A stretch of DNA of 64,000 nt, from contig JADKIA010000004.1 in the NCBI GenBank assembly GCA_016721465.1, positions 682,001 through 746,000 on the forward strand. Direction: 5' to 3'. Position numbers and translations under genes: made by a program. Below are positions 8,740 through 16,824 of the stretch, in pieces. The notes under the pieces were generated by a model. The model saw only the letters and a program-made list of their open reading frames with translations. It was not told the DNA's origin and did no database searches. The DNA comes from Ideonella sp. Lineage in GTDB: Bacteria > Pseudomonadota > Gammaproteobacteria > Burkholderiales > Burkholderiaceae_C. How positions within the stretch are numbered: the stretch's first letter is position 1; each line of letters begins with the position of its first letter.

Positions 8740-8824
8740 TGGTGCCGTCGGCGAGACTCGAACTCGCACAGCTTTCGCCACTACCCCCTCAAGATAGCGT
8801 GTCTACCAATTTCACCACGACGGC
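8740..8824 (-). tRNA. tRNA-Leu, anticodon GAG
   Basis: The minus strand folds as a class II (long variable arm) tRNA of 85 nt. The acceptor stem is GCCGUCG/CGACGGC with discriminator A and an encoded CCA. The D-loop contains UUGGUAGAC, and the anticodon stem CUAUC/GGUAG encloses UUGAGGG, giving anticodon GAG. The T-arm is GCGAG-UUCGAGU-CUCGC. Placement between secG and nuoA is common in Burkholderiales. A TAGAAT box at 8898-8893 upstream could be a -10 element, but no good -35 accompanies it. Confidence 0.96.
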
Positions 8825-8970
8825 ACATCGTGTCGGGCTCTCGCTCGACGCTGCTCAGCTTGCATGAGGAATGGCTCGCTGAACAGCCGCAAATTCTAAA
8901 CTGAAAAGAGGGTCCTTCTTCGGGTTTGTGCGGGTGCGTGACGACGCAGCGCCACGTCAACGGCGCCCGC

Positions 8971-9399
8971 TCATTTGGTCGGGATGGCACCCGGTGCCGC
9001 CGAAGCCGGCGTCGCCACCACCGCGGCTTGAGAGGCCCCAGTCGATGGCACGGCACCCGGGATGCCGGCGCCGACAGAACCCAGTGCGGCGGACGCTGCC
9101 GGCGCGGTCACCGCGGCACGATCCAGAACGCTTCCGCCGCTGGCGGGCGCACGATTGAGACCGCCATTGGTGAGGAACGCCAGCGACAGCGTGGAGACAA
9201 AGAACACACCGGCGCAAACCGCCGTGGATCGAGACAGGAAGTTGGCACTGCCCGTGGCCCCGAACAGGCTGCCTGATGCACCGCTGCCGAACGAGGCGCC
9301 CATGTCGGCTCCCTTGCCATGCTGGACCAGCACCAGGCCGATCATCACGATGGCCGCCAGCAGCTGCACGGCCAGCACGAGGTTCATCCAGATTTGCAT
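8971..9399 (-). CDS. secG: Preprotein translocase subunit SecG
   Basis: SecG (142 aa) is the accessory membrane subunit of the SecYEG channel. There are two hydrophobic helices (about 5-25 and 55-75) with the conserved LVQHGKGADMGASFGSGASG loop between them. The C-terminus is an Ala/Pro/Gly-rich extension of about 60 residues beyond the core, a common feature of betaproteobacterial SecG. The ATG at 9399 (MQIWMNLVLAVQ) matches the family start. It follows tpiA in the same direction. Confidence 0.95.
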   Translation of the reverse strand: MQIWMNLVLAVQLLAAIVMIGLVLVQHGKGADMGASFGSGASGSLFGATGSANFLSRSTAVCAGVFFVSTLSLAFLTNGGLNRAPASGGSVLDRAAVTAPAASAALGSVGAGIPGAVPSTGASQAAVVATPASAAPGAIPTK

Positions 9400-9454
9400 T
9401 TGTCGAGAACTCCAGGGAATCTTGGGTTGAGGGGCCAACTCTGCCCCCGCCACG

Positions 9455-10192
9455 CTATGCAGCGCGGCAAATGGCGACGAAGTCCGCCGCCTTCAGGGCA
9501 GCACCGCCGATGAGGCCGCCATCGATGTCGGGCTGTGCGAACAGCACGGTCGCGTTGTCGGGCTTCACGCTGCCGCCGTACAGGATCTTCATGCCATCGG
9601 CCTGAGGCGTGGCCGCGCGCAGTTGAGCGCGCAGCAAGGCATGCACCGCTTGCGCCTGTTCCGGCGAGGCGGTGCGGCCGGTGCCAATGGCCCAGACTGG
9701 CTCATAGGCCACGACCATCTCGCCTGCGCAATGGCCCAGCGTGTGGATCACGGCCGACAGTTGGCGCTTCACCACCGTCTCGGTTTCACCCGCTTCGCGT
9801 TGCGCCAGCGTCTCACCCACGCAGACGATGGGTGTGACGCCTCGTGCCAGCGCCGCCTTGGCCTTGTCGGCCACGAGTTGATCGCTCTCGGCGTGGTACT
9901 GGCGGCGCTCCGAATGGCCGACGATCACGTAGCGGCAACCGAATTCGACCAGCATGCCCACCGACACCTCGCCGGTGTACGCACCTTGCTCGTGTGCCGA
10001 GCAATCCTGCGCGCCCCAGCGCACTTCGCTGCGGGCCAGCGCAACCGCTGACTCCGACAGGTAGGGAAAGGGCACGCACACCGCCACGTCGCAGCCGTAG
10101 GGGCCTGATGCGATGATGCCCGCCAGCAACTCGGCGTTGGCCGTGTGGCTGCCATGCATCTTCCAGTTGCCTGCCACCAGTTTGCGTCGCAT
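9455..10192 (-). CDS. tpiA: Triosephosphate isomerase
   Basis: This glycolytic/gluconeogenic enzyme interconverts dihydroxyacetone phosphate and glyceraldehyde-3-phosphate (245 aa). The N-terminal LVAGNWKMHG holds the catalytic Asn/Lys, GHSERR the electrophilic His, AYEPVWAIGTG the base Glu, and LYGGSVKPDN the phosphate loop. There are two possible ATGs, 10198 and 10192. The second has better spacing from AAAGG. Only about ten bases separate it from the upstream oxidoreductase gene. Confidence 0.97.
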   Translation of the reverse strand: MRRKLVAGNWKMHGSHTANAELLAGIIASGPYGCDVAVCVPFPYLSESAVALARSEVRWGAQDCSAHEQGAYTGEVSVGMLVEFGCRYVIVGHSERRQYHAESDQLVADKAKAALARGVTPIVCVGETLAQREAGETETVVKRQLSAVIHTLGHCAGEMVVAYEPVWAIGTGRTASPEQAQAVHALLRAQLRAATPQADGMKILYGGSVKPDNATVLFAQPDIDGGLIGGAALKAADFVAICRAA

Positions 10193-10205
10193 GTTCATCT
10201 GCCTT

Positions 10206-11198
10206 TCATATTGTCCAGTCGAGCACAATCTTGCCAATGTGCTGGCCCGATTCCATCAGCGCATGGGCCTGTGCCGCCTGGGACGCTGGAAACACCGTGT
10301 GGATCACCGGGCTGATGCGGCCCGACTCAATGAGTGGCCAGACCCGCTCGCGCAGTGCCTTGGCAATGGCGCCTTTGAAGGCCGCTGATCTTGGACGCAA
10401 GGTCGAGCCGGTGATGGTGAGACGGCGGCGCAGCAACTCGCCGGCGTTGATCTCGCTCTTCACACCGCCCTGCACCGCAATCACCACGATGCGGCCGTCG
10501 TCGGCCAGGCATTGCAGTTCGCGGCCAATGTAGTCGCCCGCCACCATGTCCAGCACCACGTCGACTCCGCGGCCCTGCGTCAGCGCCTTGACCTCGGCGA
10601 CGAAGTCCTGCGTGCGGTAATTGATGCCGGCATCGGCGCCCATGGCCATGCAAGCGGCGACCTTGTCATCGCTGCCCGCCGTGACCAGCACCTTGGCACC
10701 GAACGCCTTGCCCAACTGGATGGCCGTGACGCCGATGCCGCTGGAGCCCCCTTGCACCAACAAGGTTTCGCCTGGCTGCAAGTTCGCGCGGTCAAAGACA
10801 TTGGACCAGACGGTGAAGAAGGTCTCCGGCAGGCTCGCCGCCTGCACATCGCCGAGGTTCCCCGGTGACGGCAGGCACTGCGCGATCGGTGCGGTGCAGC
10901 GCTCGGCATAGCCGCCCCCTGCCACCAGGGCACACACGCGGTCGCCGAGCTTGAAGCCGGCCGCAGCCAACTCGGCGGCATCGCCACCGGCCACGGTGCC
11001 GGCGATCTCCAGGCCTGGCAGATCGGATGCACCGGCCGGAGGTGCATAGGCTCCCTTGCGCTGCAGCACATCGGGCCGATTGATGCCCGATGCCGTGACG
11101 CGCACCAGCAGCTCTCCGGCACCGGGCTGCGGGTCGGGACGTGAGGTCTCGACCAGCACCTCCGGCGCACCGAACGACGTGATGGCAATGGCGCGCAT
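10206..11198 (-). CDS. NAD(P)H:quinone oxidoreductase, zinc-independent MDR family
   Basis: This 330-aa medium-chain dehydrogenase/reductase resembles the PIG3/Qor quinone reductases. A GroES-like N-terminal domain (ITSFGAPEVL, then GINRPDVLQRKGAY) precedes a Rossmann domain with the NADPH motif GGSSGIGVTAIQLGKAFG (about 150-167). The catalytic-zinc Cys/His set of alcohol dehydrogenases is not seen. It sits between pnp and tpiA and is probably co-transcribed. The physiological substrate is unknown; quinone or enone reduction is inferred from the family. Confidence 0.85.
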   Translation of the reverse strand: MRAIAITSFGAPEVLVETSRPDPQPGAGELLVRVTASGINRPDVLQRKGAYAPPAGASDLPGLEIAGTVAGGDAAELAAAGFKLGDRVCALVAGGGYAERCTAPIAQCLPSPGNLGDVQAASLPETFFTVWSNVFDRANLQPGETLLVQGGSSGIGVTAIQLGKAFGAKVLVTAGSDDKVAACMAMGADAGINYRTQDFVAEVKALTQGRGVDVVLDMVAGDYIGRELQCLADDGRIVVIAVQGGVKSEINAGELLRRRLTITGSTLRPRSAAFKGAIAKALRERVWPLIESGRISPVIHTVFPASQAAQAHALMESGQHIGKIVLDWTI

Positions 11199-11222
11199 GG
11201 CTGTACTGGCTGCTCGGAGGAA

Positions 11223-13523
11223 TCAGCCTTGCGTATCGGGCGCAGGCGCGGCAGGCGCCGGCGCAGCCGCATCGGCCGCCGGTGCCTCGCCACCGTCGCG
11301 CGGCTGCTCGCTGCGCTCACTGCGCTCACGACGGGGGCGATCGCCACGATCGCCACGCGGGCCGCGGTCCGGCCGGTCGCCATACTCGCGACGCGGACGC
11401 TCGCTGCGCTCGGGCTCTTCATAGCCCTCGGGCTTGTCGAGCAAGGCCTTCATCGACAGCTTGATGCGCCCCTTCTCGTCGGTTTCCAGCACCTTGACCT
11501 TGACGATCTGGCCTTCTTTCAGGAAGTCCTCGACCTTTTCGACGCGCTGGTGCGCGATCTGGCTGATGTGCAGCAGGCCGTCCTTGCCCGGCAGGATGTT
11601 GACCAGCGCACCGAAGTCCAGGATCTTGGTGATGGCGCCTTCGTAGACCTTGCCGATCTCGGCCTCGGCGGTGATCTCGGCGATGCGCTTCTTGGCAAAC
11701 TCGGCCTTGTCGCCGTCGGTGGAGGCGATCGTGATCGTGCCGTCCTCGCCGATGTCGATGGTGCAGCCGGTTTCTTCGGTCAGCGCACGGATGGTGGAGC
11801 CTCCCTTGCCGATCACGTCGCGGATCTTCTCCGGATTGATCTTCATGGTGTACAGGCGCGGCGCGAACACGGACACCTCGGCCTTGGCCTCGCCCACCGA
11901 GGCCTGCATGCAGCCCAGGATGTGCATGCGGGCTTCCTTGGCCTGCGCCAAGGCGACTTGCATGATTTCCTTGGTGATGCCTTGGATCTTGATGTCCATC
12001 TGCAGGGCCGTGATGCCGCCGGTCGTGCCGGCCACCTTGAAGTCCATGTCGCCAAGGTGATCTTCATCGCCCAGGATGTCGGTCAGCACGGCGAAACGAT
12101 TGCCTTCCTTGATCAGGCCCATGGCAATGCCGGCCACATGGGCCTTCATCGGCACGCCAGCGTCCATCAATGCCAGGCAACCGCCGCACACCGAGGCCAT
12201 CGACGAGGAACCATTGGATTCGGTGATCTCGGAAACCACGCGGATGGTGTAGGGGAAGTCTTCCTTGCTCGGCAGCGCAGCAATCAGCGAACGCTTGGCC
12301 AGACGGCCGTGGCCGATCTCGCGGCGCTTGGGGCTGCCCACGCGGCCCGTTTCGCCGGTGGCGAAGGGGGGCATGTTGTAGTGCAGCATGAAGCGGTCTT
12401 CAAAGTCGCCGGCCAGTGCATCGATGCGCTGCGCGTCGCGGTCGGTGCCCAGCGTGGCGATGACCAAGGCTTGCGTCTCGCCGCGCGTGAACAGCGCCGA
12501 GCCGTGGGTGCGGGGCAGCACGCCGGTGCGGATCTCGATCGGGCGCACGGTGCGCGTATCACGGCCGTCGATGCGCGGCTCGCCGGCCAGGATCTGGCCA
12601 CGCACGATGCGGGCTTCGATCTCGAACAGCAGGCCCTCGACTTCGACCTTGTCGAACTCGACGCCGTCGGCCTTCAATGCCGCGACCACGTCGGACGTGA
12701 CGCCGCGGCAGGCTTGGGTGCGTGCCTGCTTGCTGCGGATCTGGTACGCGGCGCGCAGCTTGTCTTCGGCCAGCGCGTTGACCCTGGCGATGAAGGGCTC
12801 GTTCTTGGCCGGTGCCGTCCAGGCCCATTCGGCCTTGCCCGCATCGCGCACCAGCTCGTGGATCGCGTTGATGGCGATGTTGCCCTGTTCGTGGCCGAAC
12901 ACCACACCGCCGAGCATGACCTCTTCGCTCAGCTGGTCGGCTTCGGACTCGACCATCAGCACGGCGGCCTCGGTGCCGGCCACCACCAGTTCCAACTTGC
13001 TCTCGGCCAGTTGGGTCTTGCCTGGGTTCAGCACGTACTCGCCGTTGATGTAGCCCACGCGCGCGGCGCCAATGGGCCCATTGAAGGGGATGCCCGACAG
13101 CGACAGCGCAGCGCTGGTGCCAATCATCGCGGCAATGTCGGCCTGCACTTCGGGGTTCAGGCTCAGCACGTGCACCACCACTTGCACTTCGTTGAAGAAG
13201 CCTTCGGGAAAGAGCGGACGGATCGGGCGGTCGATCAGGCGGCTGGTCAGCGTTTCGAGCTCGCTCGGGCGGCCCTCGCGCTTGAAGAAGCTGCCGGGGA
13301 TGCTGCCGGCGGCGTAGGTCTTCTCGATGTAGTCGACGGTGAGCGGGAAGAAGTCCTGGCCGGCCTTGGCCGTGGTCTTGGCCACCACGGTGGCCAGCAC
13401 CACGGTGCCCTCGATGTCGACGACCACAGCGCCCGACGATTGACGGGCGATTTCACCCGTTTCCATCGTGACTTGGTGCTGACCCCAGGTGAAGGTCTTG
13501 GTGACTTTGTTGAACAGGCTCAT
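11223..13523 (-). CDS. pnp: Polyribonucleotide nucleotidyltransferase (PNPase)
   Basis: PNPase (766 aa) degrades RNA 3' to 5' phosphorolytically. Two RNase PH domains (first from MSLFNKVTKTFTWG; second with GSALFTRGETQALV and SSMASVCGGCLALMDAGVP) are followed by a KH domain (DVIGKGGSTIRALTEETG) and an S1 domain (VYEGAITKILDFGALVNILPG). The final 70 or so residues are a low-complexity tail rich in Arg, Glu, Asp and Gly and then Ala/Pro, so the protein is longer than the roughly 710-residue E. coli enzyme. The ATG at 13523 fits the family start. It lies downstream of rpsO, as is widespread. Confidence 0.97.
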   Translation of the reverse strand: MSLFNKVTKTFTWGQHQVTMETGEIARQSSGAVVVDIEGTVVLATVVAKTTAKAGQDFFPLTVDYIEKTYAAGSIPGSFFKREGRPSELETLTSRLIDRPIRPLFPEGFFNEVQVVVHVLSLNPEVQADIAAMIGTSAALSLSGIPFNGPIGAARVGYINGEYVLNPGKTQLAESKLELVVAGTEAAVLMVESEADQLSEEVMLGGVVFGHEQGNIAINAIHELVRDAGKAEWAWTAPAKNEPFIARVNALAEDKLRAAYQIRSKQARTQACRGVTSDVVAALKADGVEFDKVEVEGLLFEIEARIVRGQILAGEPRIDGRDTRTVRPIEIRTGVLPRTHGSALFTRGETQALVIATLGTDRDAQRIDALAGDFEDRFMLHYNMPPFATGETGRVGSPKRREIGHGRLAKRSLIAALPSKEDFPYTIRVVSEITESNGSSSMASVCGGCLALMDAGVPMKAHVAGIAMGLIKEGNRFAVLTDILGDEDHLGDMDFKVAGTTGGITALQMDIKIQGITKEIMQVALAQAKEARMHILGCMQASVGEAKAEVSVFAPRLYTMKINPEKIRDVIGKGGSTIRALTEETGCTIDIGEDGTITIASTDGDKAEFAKKRIAEITAEAEIGKVYEGAITKILDFGALVNILPGKDGLLHISQIAHQRVEKVEDFLKEGQIVKVKVLETDEKGRIKLSMKALLDKPEGYEEPERSERPRREYGDRPDRGPRGDRGDRPRRERSERSEQPRDGGEAPAADAAAPAPAAPAPDTQG

Positions 13524-13707
13524 GAAACGTCTCCGGTGGAGGATGCAGCGCACTTGCGGCGGCGCGGCGACGAAACCGGGAGCTTGGTGGCCGGCATCAG
13601 CGGCATGCCATTCCAATGAAGCCAGTGGGCCTGGCGCCGGTGGAATGACACAGCTGCAACTGGATGGGGCCGCTCCTGAGTCCAAGCCGGGCCGTCCCGG
13701 ATGAACT

Positions 13708-13747
13708 CCCCCCTGGGGGCGACACGCGCGCAGCGCGTGTCTGGGGG
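13708..13747. repeat. GC-rich palindrome in the rpsO-pnp gap
   Basis: A perfect 9-bp hairpin GACACGCGC-GCA-GCGCGTGTC (13721-13741) is flanked by G/C runs (CCCCCC-T-GGGGG at 13708-13719 and GGGGG at 13743-13747). It lies between rpsO and pnp, below the larger stem-loop at 13760-13799. It resembles in style the G-rich elements in other intercistronic gaps of this window, but the sequence is different. Confidence 0.6.
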
Positions 13748-13759
13748 ATGGCTAGAACG

Positions 13760-13799
13760 TGAAAGAGCCTGTGCTGGCAATTCCAGACAGGCTCTTTCA
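13760..13799 (-). terminator. Perfect 13-bp stem-loop after rpsO
   Basis: The arms 13760-13772 and 13787-13799 (TGAAAGAGCCTGT and its exact complement) pair perfectly. An inner CTGG/CCAG stem closes a five-base loop. It starts 13 bases after the rpsO stop. The A- and T-rich stem ends resemble intrinsic terminators that work in either direction. Because pnp follows, it more likely acts as a partial terminator or as an mRNA-processing site between rpsO and pnp, where E. coli is cut by RNase E/III (known biology; the role here is inference). Confidence 0.75.
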
Positions 13800-13812
13800 T
13801 GCGTGCCCCAGC

Positions 13813-14082
13813 TTACTTGCGCAGGCCGAGCTTCTGGATCAGCGCGGTGTAGCGCTCGGCGTCCTTGCCCTTCAGGTAGTCGAGCAGCTTGCGGCGACGG
13901 CTGACCATGCGCAGCAGGCCACGGCGGCCGTGGTGGTCCTTCAAGTGGGTCTTGAAGTGGGGGGTGAGATCGTTGATGCGGGCAGTCAGCAGCGCAACCT
14001 GGACTTCCGGCGAGCCGGTATCGTTGGCGGCGCGGGCGTTGGACTTGACGACGTCAGCCCGAATGGCAAGGGTCACGGACAT
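13813..14082 (-). CDS. rpsO: 30S ribosomal protein S15
   Basis: S15 (89 aa) binds 16S rRNA early in small-subunit assembly. The whole length matches the family, including TGSPEVQVALLTARINDLT, HLKDHHGRRGLLRMVSRRRK and LLDYLKGKD. The ATG at 14082 is preceded by AGGAAACG. A 165-base leader with a TATAAT box (14252-14247) and hairpins precedes it. The gene begins the rpsO-pnp pair. Confidence 0.98.
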   Translation of the reverse strand: MSVTLAIRADVVKSNARAANDTGSPEVQVALLTARINDLTPHFKTHLKDHHGRRGLLRMVSRRRKLLDYLKGKDAERYTALIQKLGLRK

Positions 14083-14142
14083 TTGCGTTTCCTGTGAATG
14101 GAAGCCGCGCGGGCCCGTTGCGAACCACTGCGGTTTCCGGTT

Positions 14143-14161
14143 GCCCCTGAAAGTCAGGGGC
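14143..14161 (-). promoter_or_regulatory. Hairpin in the rpsO 5' leader
   Basis: A perfect 8-bp stem with a three-base loop (GCCCCTGA and its complement at 14143-14150/14154-14161) lies about 60 bases before the rpsO start. A second potential stem, CCGGT/ACCGG, lies further upstream near 14208-14246. In several bacteria S15 represses its own translation by binding leader structures. Whether this hairpin serves that purpose is inference. Confidence 0.4.
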
Positions 14162-14246
14162 GTTACTTGCGACAGCGGGTGAAACCGACCCACGTCGTGC
14201 CTGGAATTTCACCGGTCGGCGCAGGGCTGATCGGCAAAACCGGCGG

Positions 14247-14252
14247 ATTATA
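14247..14252 (-). promoter_or_regulatory. Candidate -10 box of the rpsO promoter
   Basis: There is a perfect TATAAT on the minus strand, 165 bases before the rpsO start. Its internal TAA is the stop codon of the upstream aminotransferase gene. No clear TTGACA is found 16-18 bases further upstream (the sequence there is GC-rich), so promoter strength is uncertain. Confidence 0.5.
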
Positions 14253-15399
14253 GACCCAAGGCATGCCGCAGGCGGGCGACACCGTCCAGCAGCCGGCCTG
14301 CGTCGCGCGATGCGAAGCACCAGCGCAACCAGCCTTCACCCTCCGGGCCGAAGGCCACGCCAGGGGCCAGGCCAAGCCCATGCTCGTTCACCAAGCGCTT
14401 GGCCAGCCCGAGTGAATCGGTGCCGCCCTCGAGCTGCAGGAATGCATACAGACCGCCCGGCGGACGCGCCACCAGCACACCGGGCAGCGGCGCCAGCGCA
14501 TCGCACAAGGTGTCTCGGCAGGCCCGCCAATGGGCGACCAGCGGCGCTACCGACTCGCCTGCACTGGCCAATGCCGCCAGCGCACCGCGCTGCGCAAACA
14601 CCGGCGCGCAAGAGGTGTTGAATTCGATCAGCGTGCCGATGGCGTCCAGGTGGCCACGCGGCAAGACGAGCCAACCCAGACGCCAGCCGGTCATCAGGAA
14701 ACTCTTGGAGAAGCTGTGGACCACGATGAGCCGATCGGCGGCATCGGCAATGTCCAGGAAGCTGGGGGCACACGCCTCTGGCCCGAACCAGACCCGCTCG
14801 TACACCTCATCCGCCACGATCCACGTGCCCGTGCGGCGGCAATGCTCCAGGATCGCCTGTTGCTCGGCGCGGGTCAGCGTCCAGCCGGTGGGGTTGTTCG
14901 GGGCATTGACCAGCAGCACCCGCGTGGCCGGCGTGATCGAGGCCAGCAGGGCCTGCAGGTCAAGGCGCCAGGCCCCCTGCGCGTCAGGCCTCAGCGCCGC
15001 ACGCTTCACCACTCCACCGAGGATCAAGGGCTGCGACGGCAGGTTCGGCCACACCGGCGCCACGACAAGCACCTCGTCGCCCGGATCCACCAGCAACTGC
15101 ATGGCCAGCATCAGGCCGTTCACCCCAGCGGAAGTGACCACGATGCGGTCGTCGCCCGGGTCGCCGTGCAAGGCCGCCGTGTAGTCGCGCAATGCCGCCC
15201 GCAATTCCGCCAGACCGAGGTTGTGTGAATAGAAGGTCTCGCCACGCATCAACGACGCGGCGGCGGCCTCGCGCACGGGTGTGGCCGTGACCTCGTCGCT
15301 TTCGCCGAACCAGAACGCCAACACATCGCTGCGGCCCAGGCCGGCGTTGGCGACCTCGCGGATCATCGAGCCCGGAAGTCTGGCAATGGCTTGGCGCAT
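14248..15399 (-). CDS. PLP-dependent aminotransferase, class I/II
   Basis: This fold-type I pyridoxal-phosphate aminotransferase (383 aa) probably acts on an amino acid or close relative. Visible are APNNPTGW (substrate/PLP Asn), IVADEVYERVWF (PLP Asp/Tyr), the Schiff-base lysine in VHSFSKSFLMTGWRLGW, and the C-terminal LRWCFASRDAGRL with the carboxylate-binding Arg. I chose the ATG at 15399, which follows AGGAG by eight bases. A TTG at 15417 would overlap the upstream stop. It lies directly downstream of a periplasmic binding protein gene, so a coupled import-and-transaminate role is possible. Confidence 0.88.
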   Translation of the reverse strand: MRQAIARLPGSMIREVANAGLGRSDVLAFWFGESDEVTATPVREAAAASLMRGETFYSHNLGLAELRAALRDYTAALHGDPGDDRIVVTSAGVNGLMLAMQLLVDPGDEVLVVAPVWPNLPSQPLILGGVVKRAALRPDAQGAWRLDLQALLASITPATRVLLVNAPNNPTGWTLTRAEQQAILEHCRRTGTWIVADEVYERVWFGPEACAPSFLDIADAADRLIVVHSFSKSFLMTGWRLGWLVLPRGHLDAIGTLIEFNTSCAPVFAQRGALAALASAGESVAPLVAHWRACRDTLCDALAPLPGVLVARPPGGLYAFLQLEGGTDSLGLAKRLVNEHGLGLAPGVAFGPEGEGWLRWCFASRDAGRLLDGVARLRHALGL

Positions 15400-15413
15400 G
15401 GCGCTGTCTCCTG

Positions 15414-16715
15414 TCAAGGCCGCGACATGCGGCAGGTGTGCGGCAATTCGACCTGCGGCGCCTCGAAGCGCCGCACCGTGCGAAAGCCATAGCCCGAGCC
15501 TTCCACGTCATGGGGCACGCCCGGCGATCCAGCGCGCGCCATCACGCTGACCACCAAGGGCTGCTGGAACTGGTGATCATCCGCGCGCATCGTGCCCTGG
15601 TGTGCGCCGCCCAAGGGCGTCGCATGGAAACGCAAGCCTTCAAGTGCTCGGGCCACGGCCACCGGGTCGTCGGTTCGTGCCCGCTCGATGGCCTGCACCA
15701 GCAGCTCGATCATCACCTGCATGCGGGCGTGCAGGTAGTCGTCGCGAGGATCGGGAAAGCGATGACGGAACCCAGCCACCAGCGCGTCGGACGCCGTGCC
15801 GCCCGAGTTGGGATGCCACTCGGCCACCGCCAGCACCGAGCCCACGCCCGCATCGCCCAGCGTGGCCGGCACGCCCAGCGCATTGCCATAGAACGTATAG
15901 AACTTCATCGGCGCCCCCAGGTCGCGCAAGGCCTTGACCAGCAGGGTCAGGTCGTTGCCCCAGTTGGCCGTGACGATCGCCTGCGCGCCACTGGCGCGGA
16001 TCTTCGTCGCATAGGGCAGGAAGTCCTTCACCCGGCCCATGGGGTGCAGTTCGTCGCCGACGATCTCGATGTCCGGCCGACGCATGCCGATCTGTACACG
16101 AGCGGCCTTGAGCACCTGCTGGCCAAAGCTGTAGTCCTGGCCAACGAGGTAGACCCGCTTGAGCGCCTTGTCGTCCTGCAGCACGCTCATCAAAGCGGCC
16201 AGGCGCATGTCGGCGTGGGCGTCGAAGCGGAAGTGCCAGAAGCTGCAGCGCTCGTTGGTCAGTGCCGGGTCCACCGCCGAATAGTTCAACAGCAAGGCGC
16301 GGTGCTGCGGCTCGCGCTCGTTGTGCTTGTCCAATGCCGAAACCAAGGCCTGCGCGACGGCCGAACTGTTGCCTTGCAGCACGAAGCCGATGCGTTGATC
16401 GGTGGCGCTGCGCAATTGCCCCAGTGCCTCGTCGATGCTGCCCTTGCTGTCCATGCGCAACAGCGCCAAGGCACGACTGCCGCCGGGCAGCCTCACCCCA
16501 CCACGCTGGTTGACACGTTCCACTGCCCAAAGCAGGTTGCGGTGCACGGCCTCACCGGCGTTGGCAAACGGGCCGGACAGGCCCTCGATCAAGGCCAGTC
16601 GGATCGGCTCGGCGCCAGACAGCTTGGCCGCCGCCGGAGCAAGGATGACCGGCGCCGATATGGCGCCAAGCACCGAGAAGGCAAGGCCGCGGCGCAGCGA
16701 AAAATGTTGAGACAT
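15414..16715 (-). CDS. Periplasmic branched-chain amino-acid-type ABC substrate-binding protein
   Basis: This 433-aa protein has an export signal (MSQHFSLRRGLAFSVLGAIS, ending around APAAAKLSG) and a type I periplasmic-binding (LivK-like) domain: IRLALIEGLSGPFANAGEA, RVYLVGQDYSFGQQVL, and AIVTANWGNDLTLLVKALRDLG. The ligand is unknown. No permease or ATPase gene is adjacent. The only such genes in the window are livFGMH 30 kb away, which themselves lack a binding protein. The aminotransferase gene follows immediately. I prefer the start at 16715 over one 18 codons upstream, because it gives a clean signal peptide. Confidence 0.85.
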   Translation of the reverse strand: MSQHFSLRRGLAFSVLGAISAPVILAPAAAKLSGAEPIRLALIEGLSGPFANAGEAVHRNLLWAVERVNQRGGVRLPGGSRALALLRMDSKGSIDEALGQLRSATDQRIGFVLQGNSSAVAQALVSALDKHNEREPQHRALLLNYSAVDPALTNERCSFWHFRFDAHADMRLAALMSVLQDDKALKRVYLVGQDYSFGQQVLKAARVQIGMRRPDIEIVGDELHPMGRVKDFLPYATKIRASGAQAIVTANWGNDLTLLVKALRDLGAPMKFYTFYGNALGVPATLGDAGVGSVLAVAEWHPNSGGTASDALVAGFRHRFPDPRDDYLHARMQVMIELLVQAIERARTDDPVAVARALEGLRFHATPLGGAHQGTMRADDHQFQQPLVVSVMARAGSPGVPHDVEGSGYGFRTVRRFEAPQVELPHTCRMSRP

Positions 16716-16731
16716 CGCAAACGACGCGCGA

Positions 16732-16757
16732 CTTGAAATCCAAACGGGCGCGCCAAA
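16732..16757 (+). promoter_or_regulatory. Candidate sigma32 promoter of hsp20
   Basis: CTTGAAA (16732-16738) is a perfect match to the heat-shock sigma factor -35 consensus. After 12 bases comes CGCCAAA (16751-16757), a poor match to CCCCATT. It lies 67 bases before the small heat-shock gene, in the right orientation. The -35 match and gene type support it; the -10 does not. Confidence 0.4.
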
Positions 16758-16824
16758 GTGGTTGGGCATGGGCGATGCACTCAGAAGACCGCAGAGCCCG
16801 CCAACCCATTTTAGGAGCACGACC

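Noticed and set aside
11229..13619. About 800-codon open frame antisense to pnp
   Set aside because: PNPase on the minus strand carries all conserved domains. The antisense product is His/Asp/Gln-rich shadow sequence.
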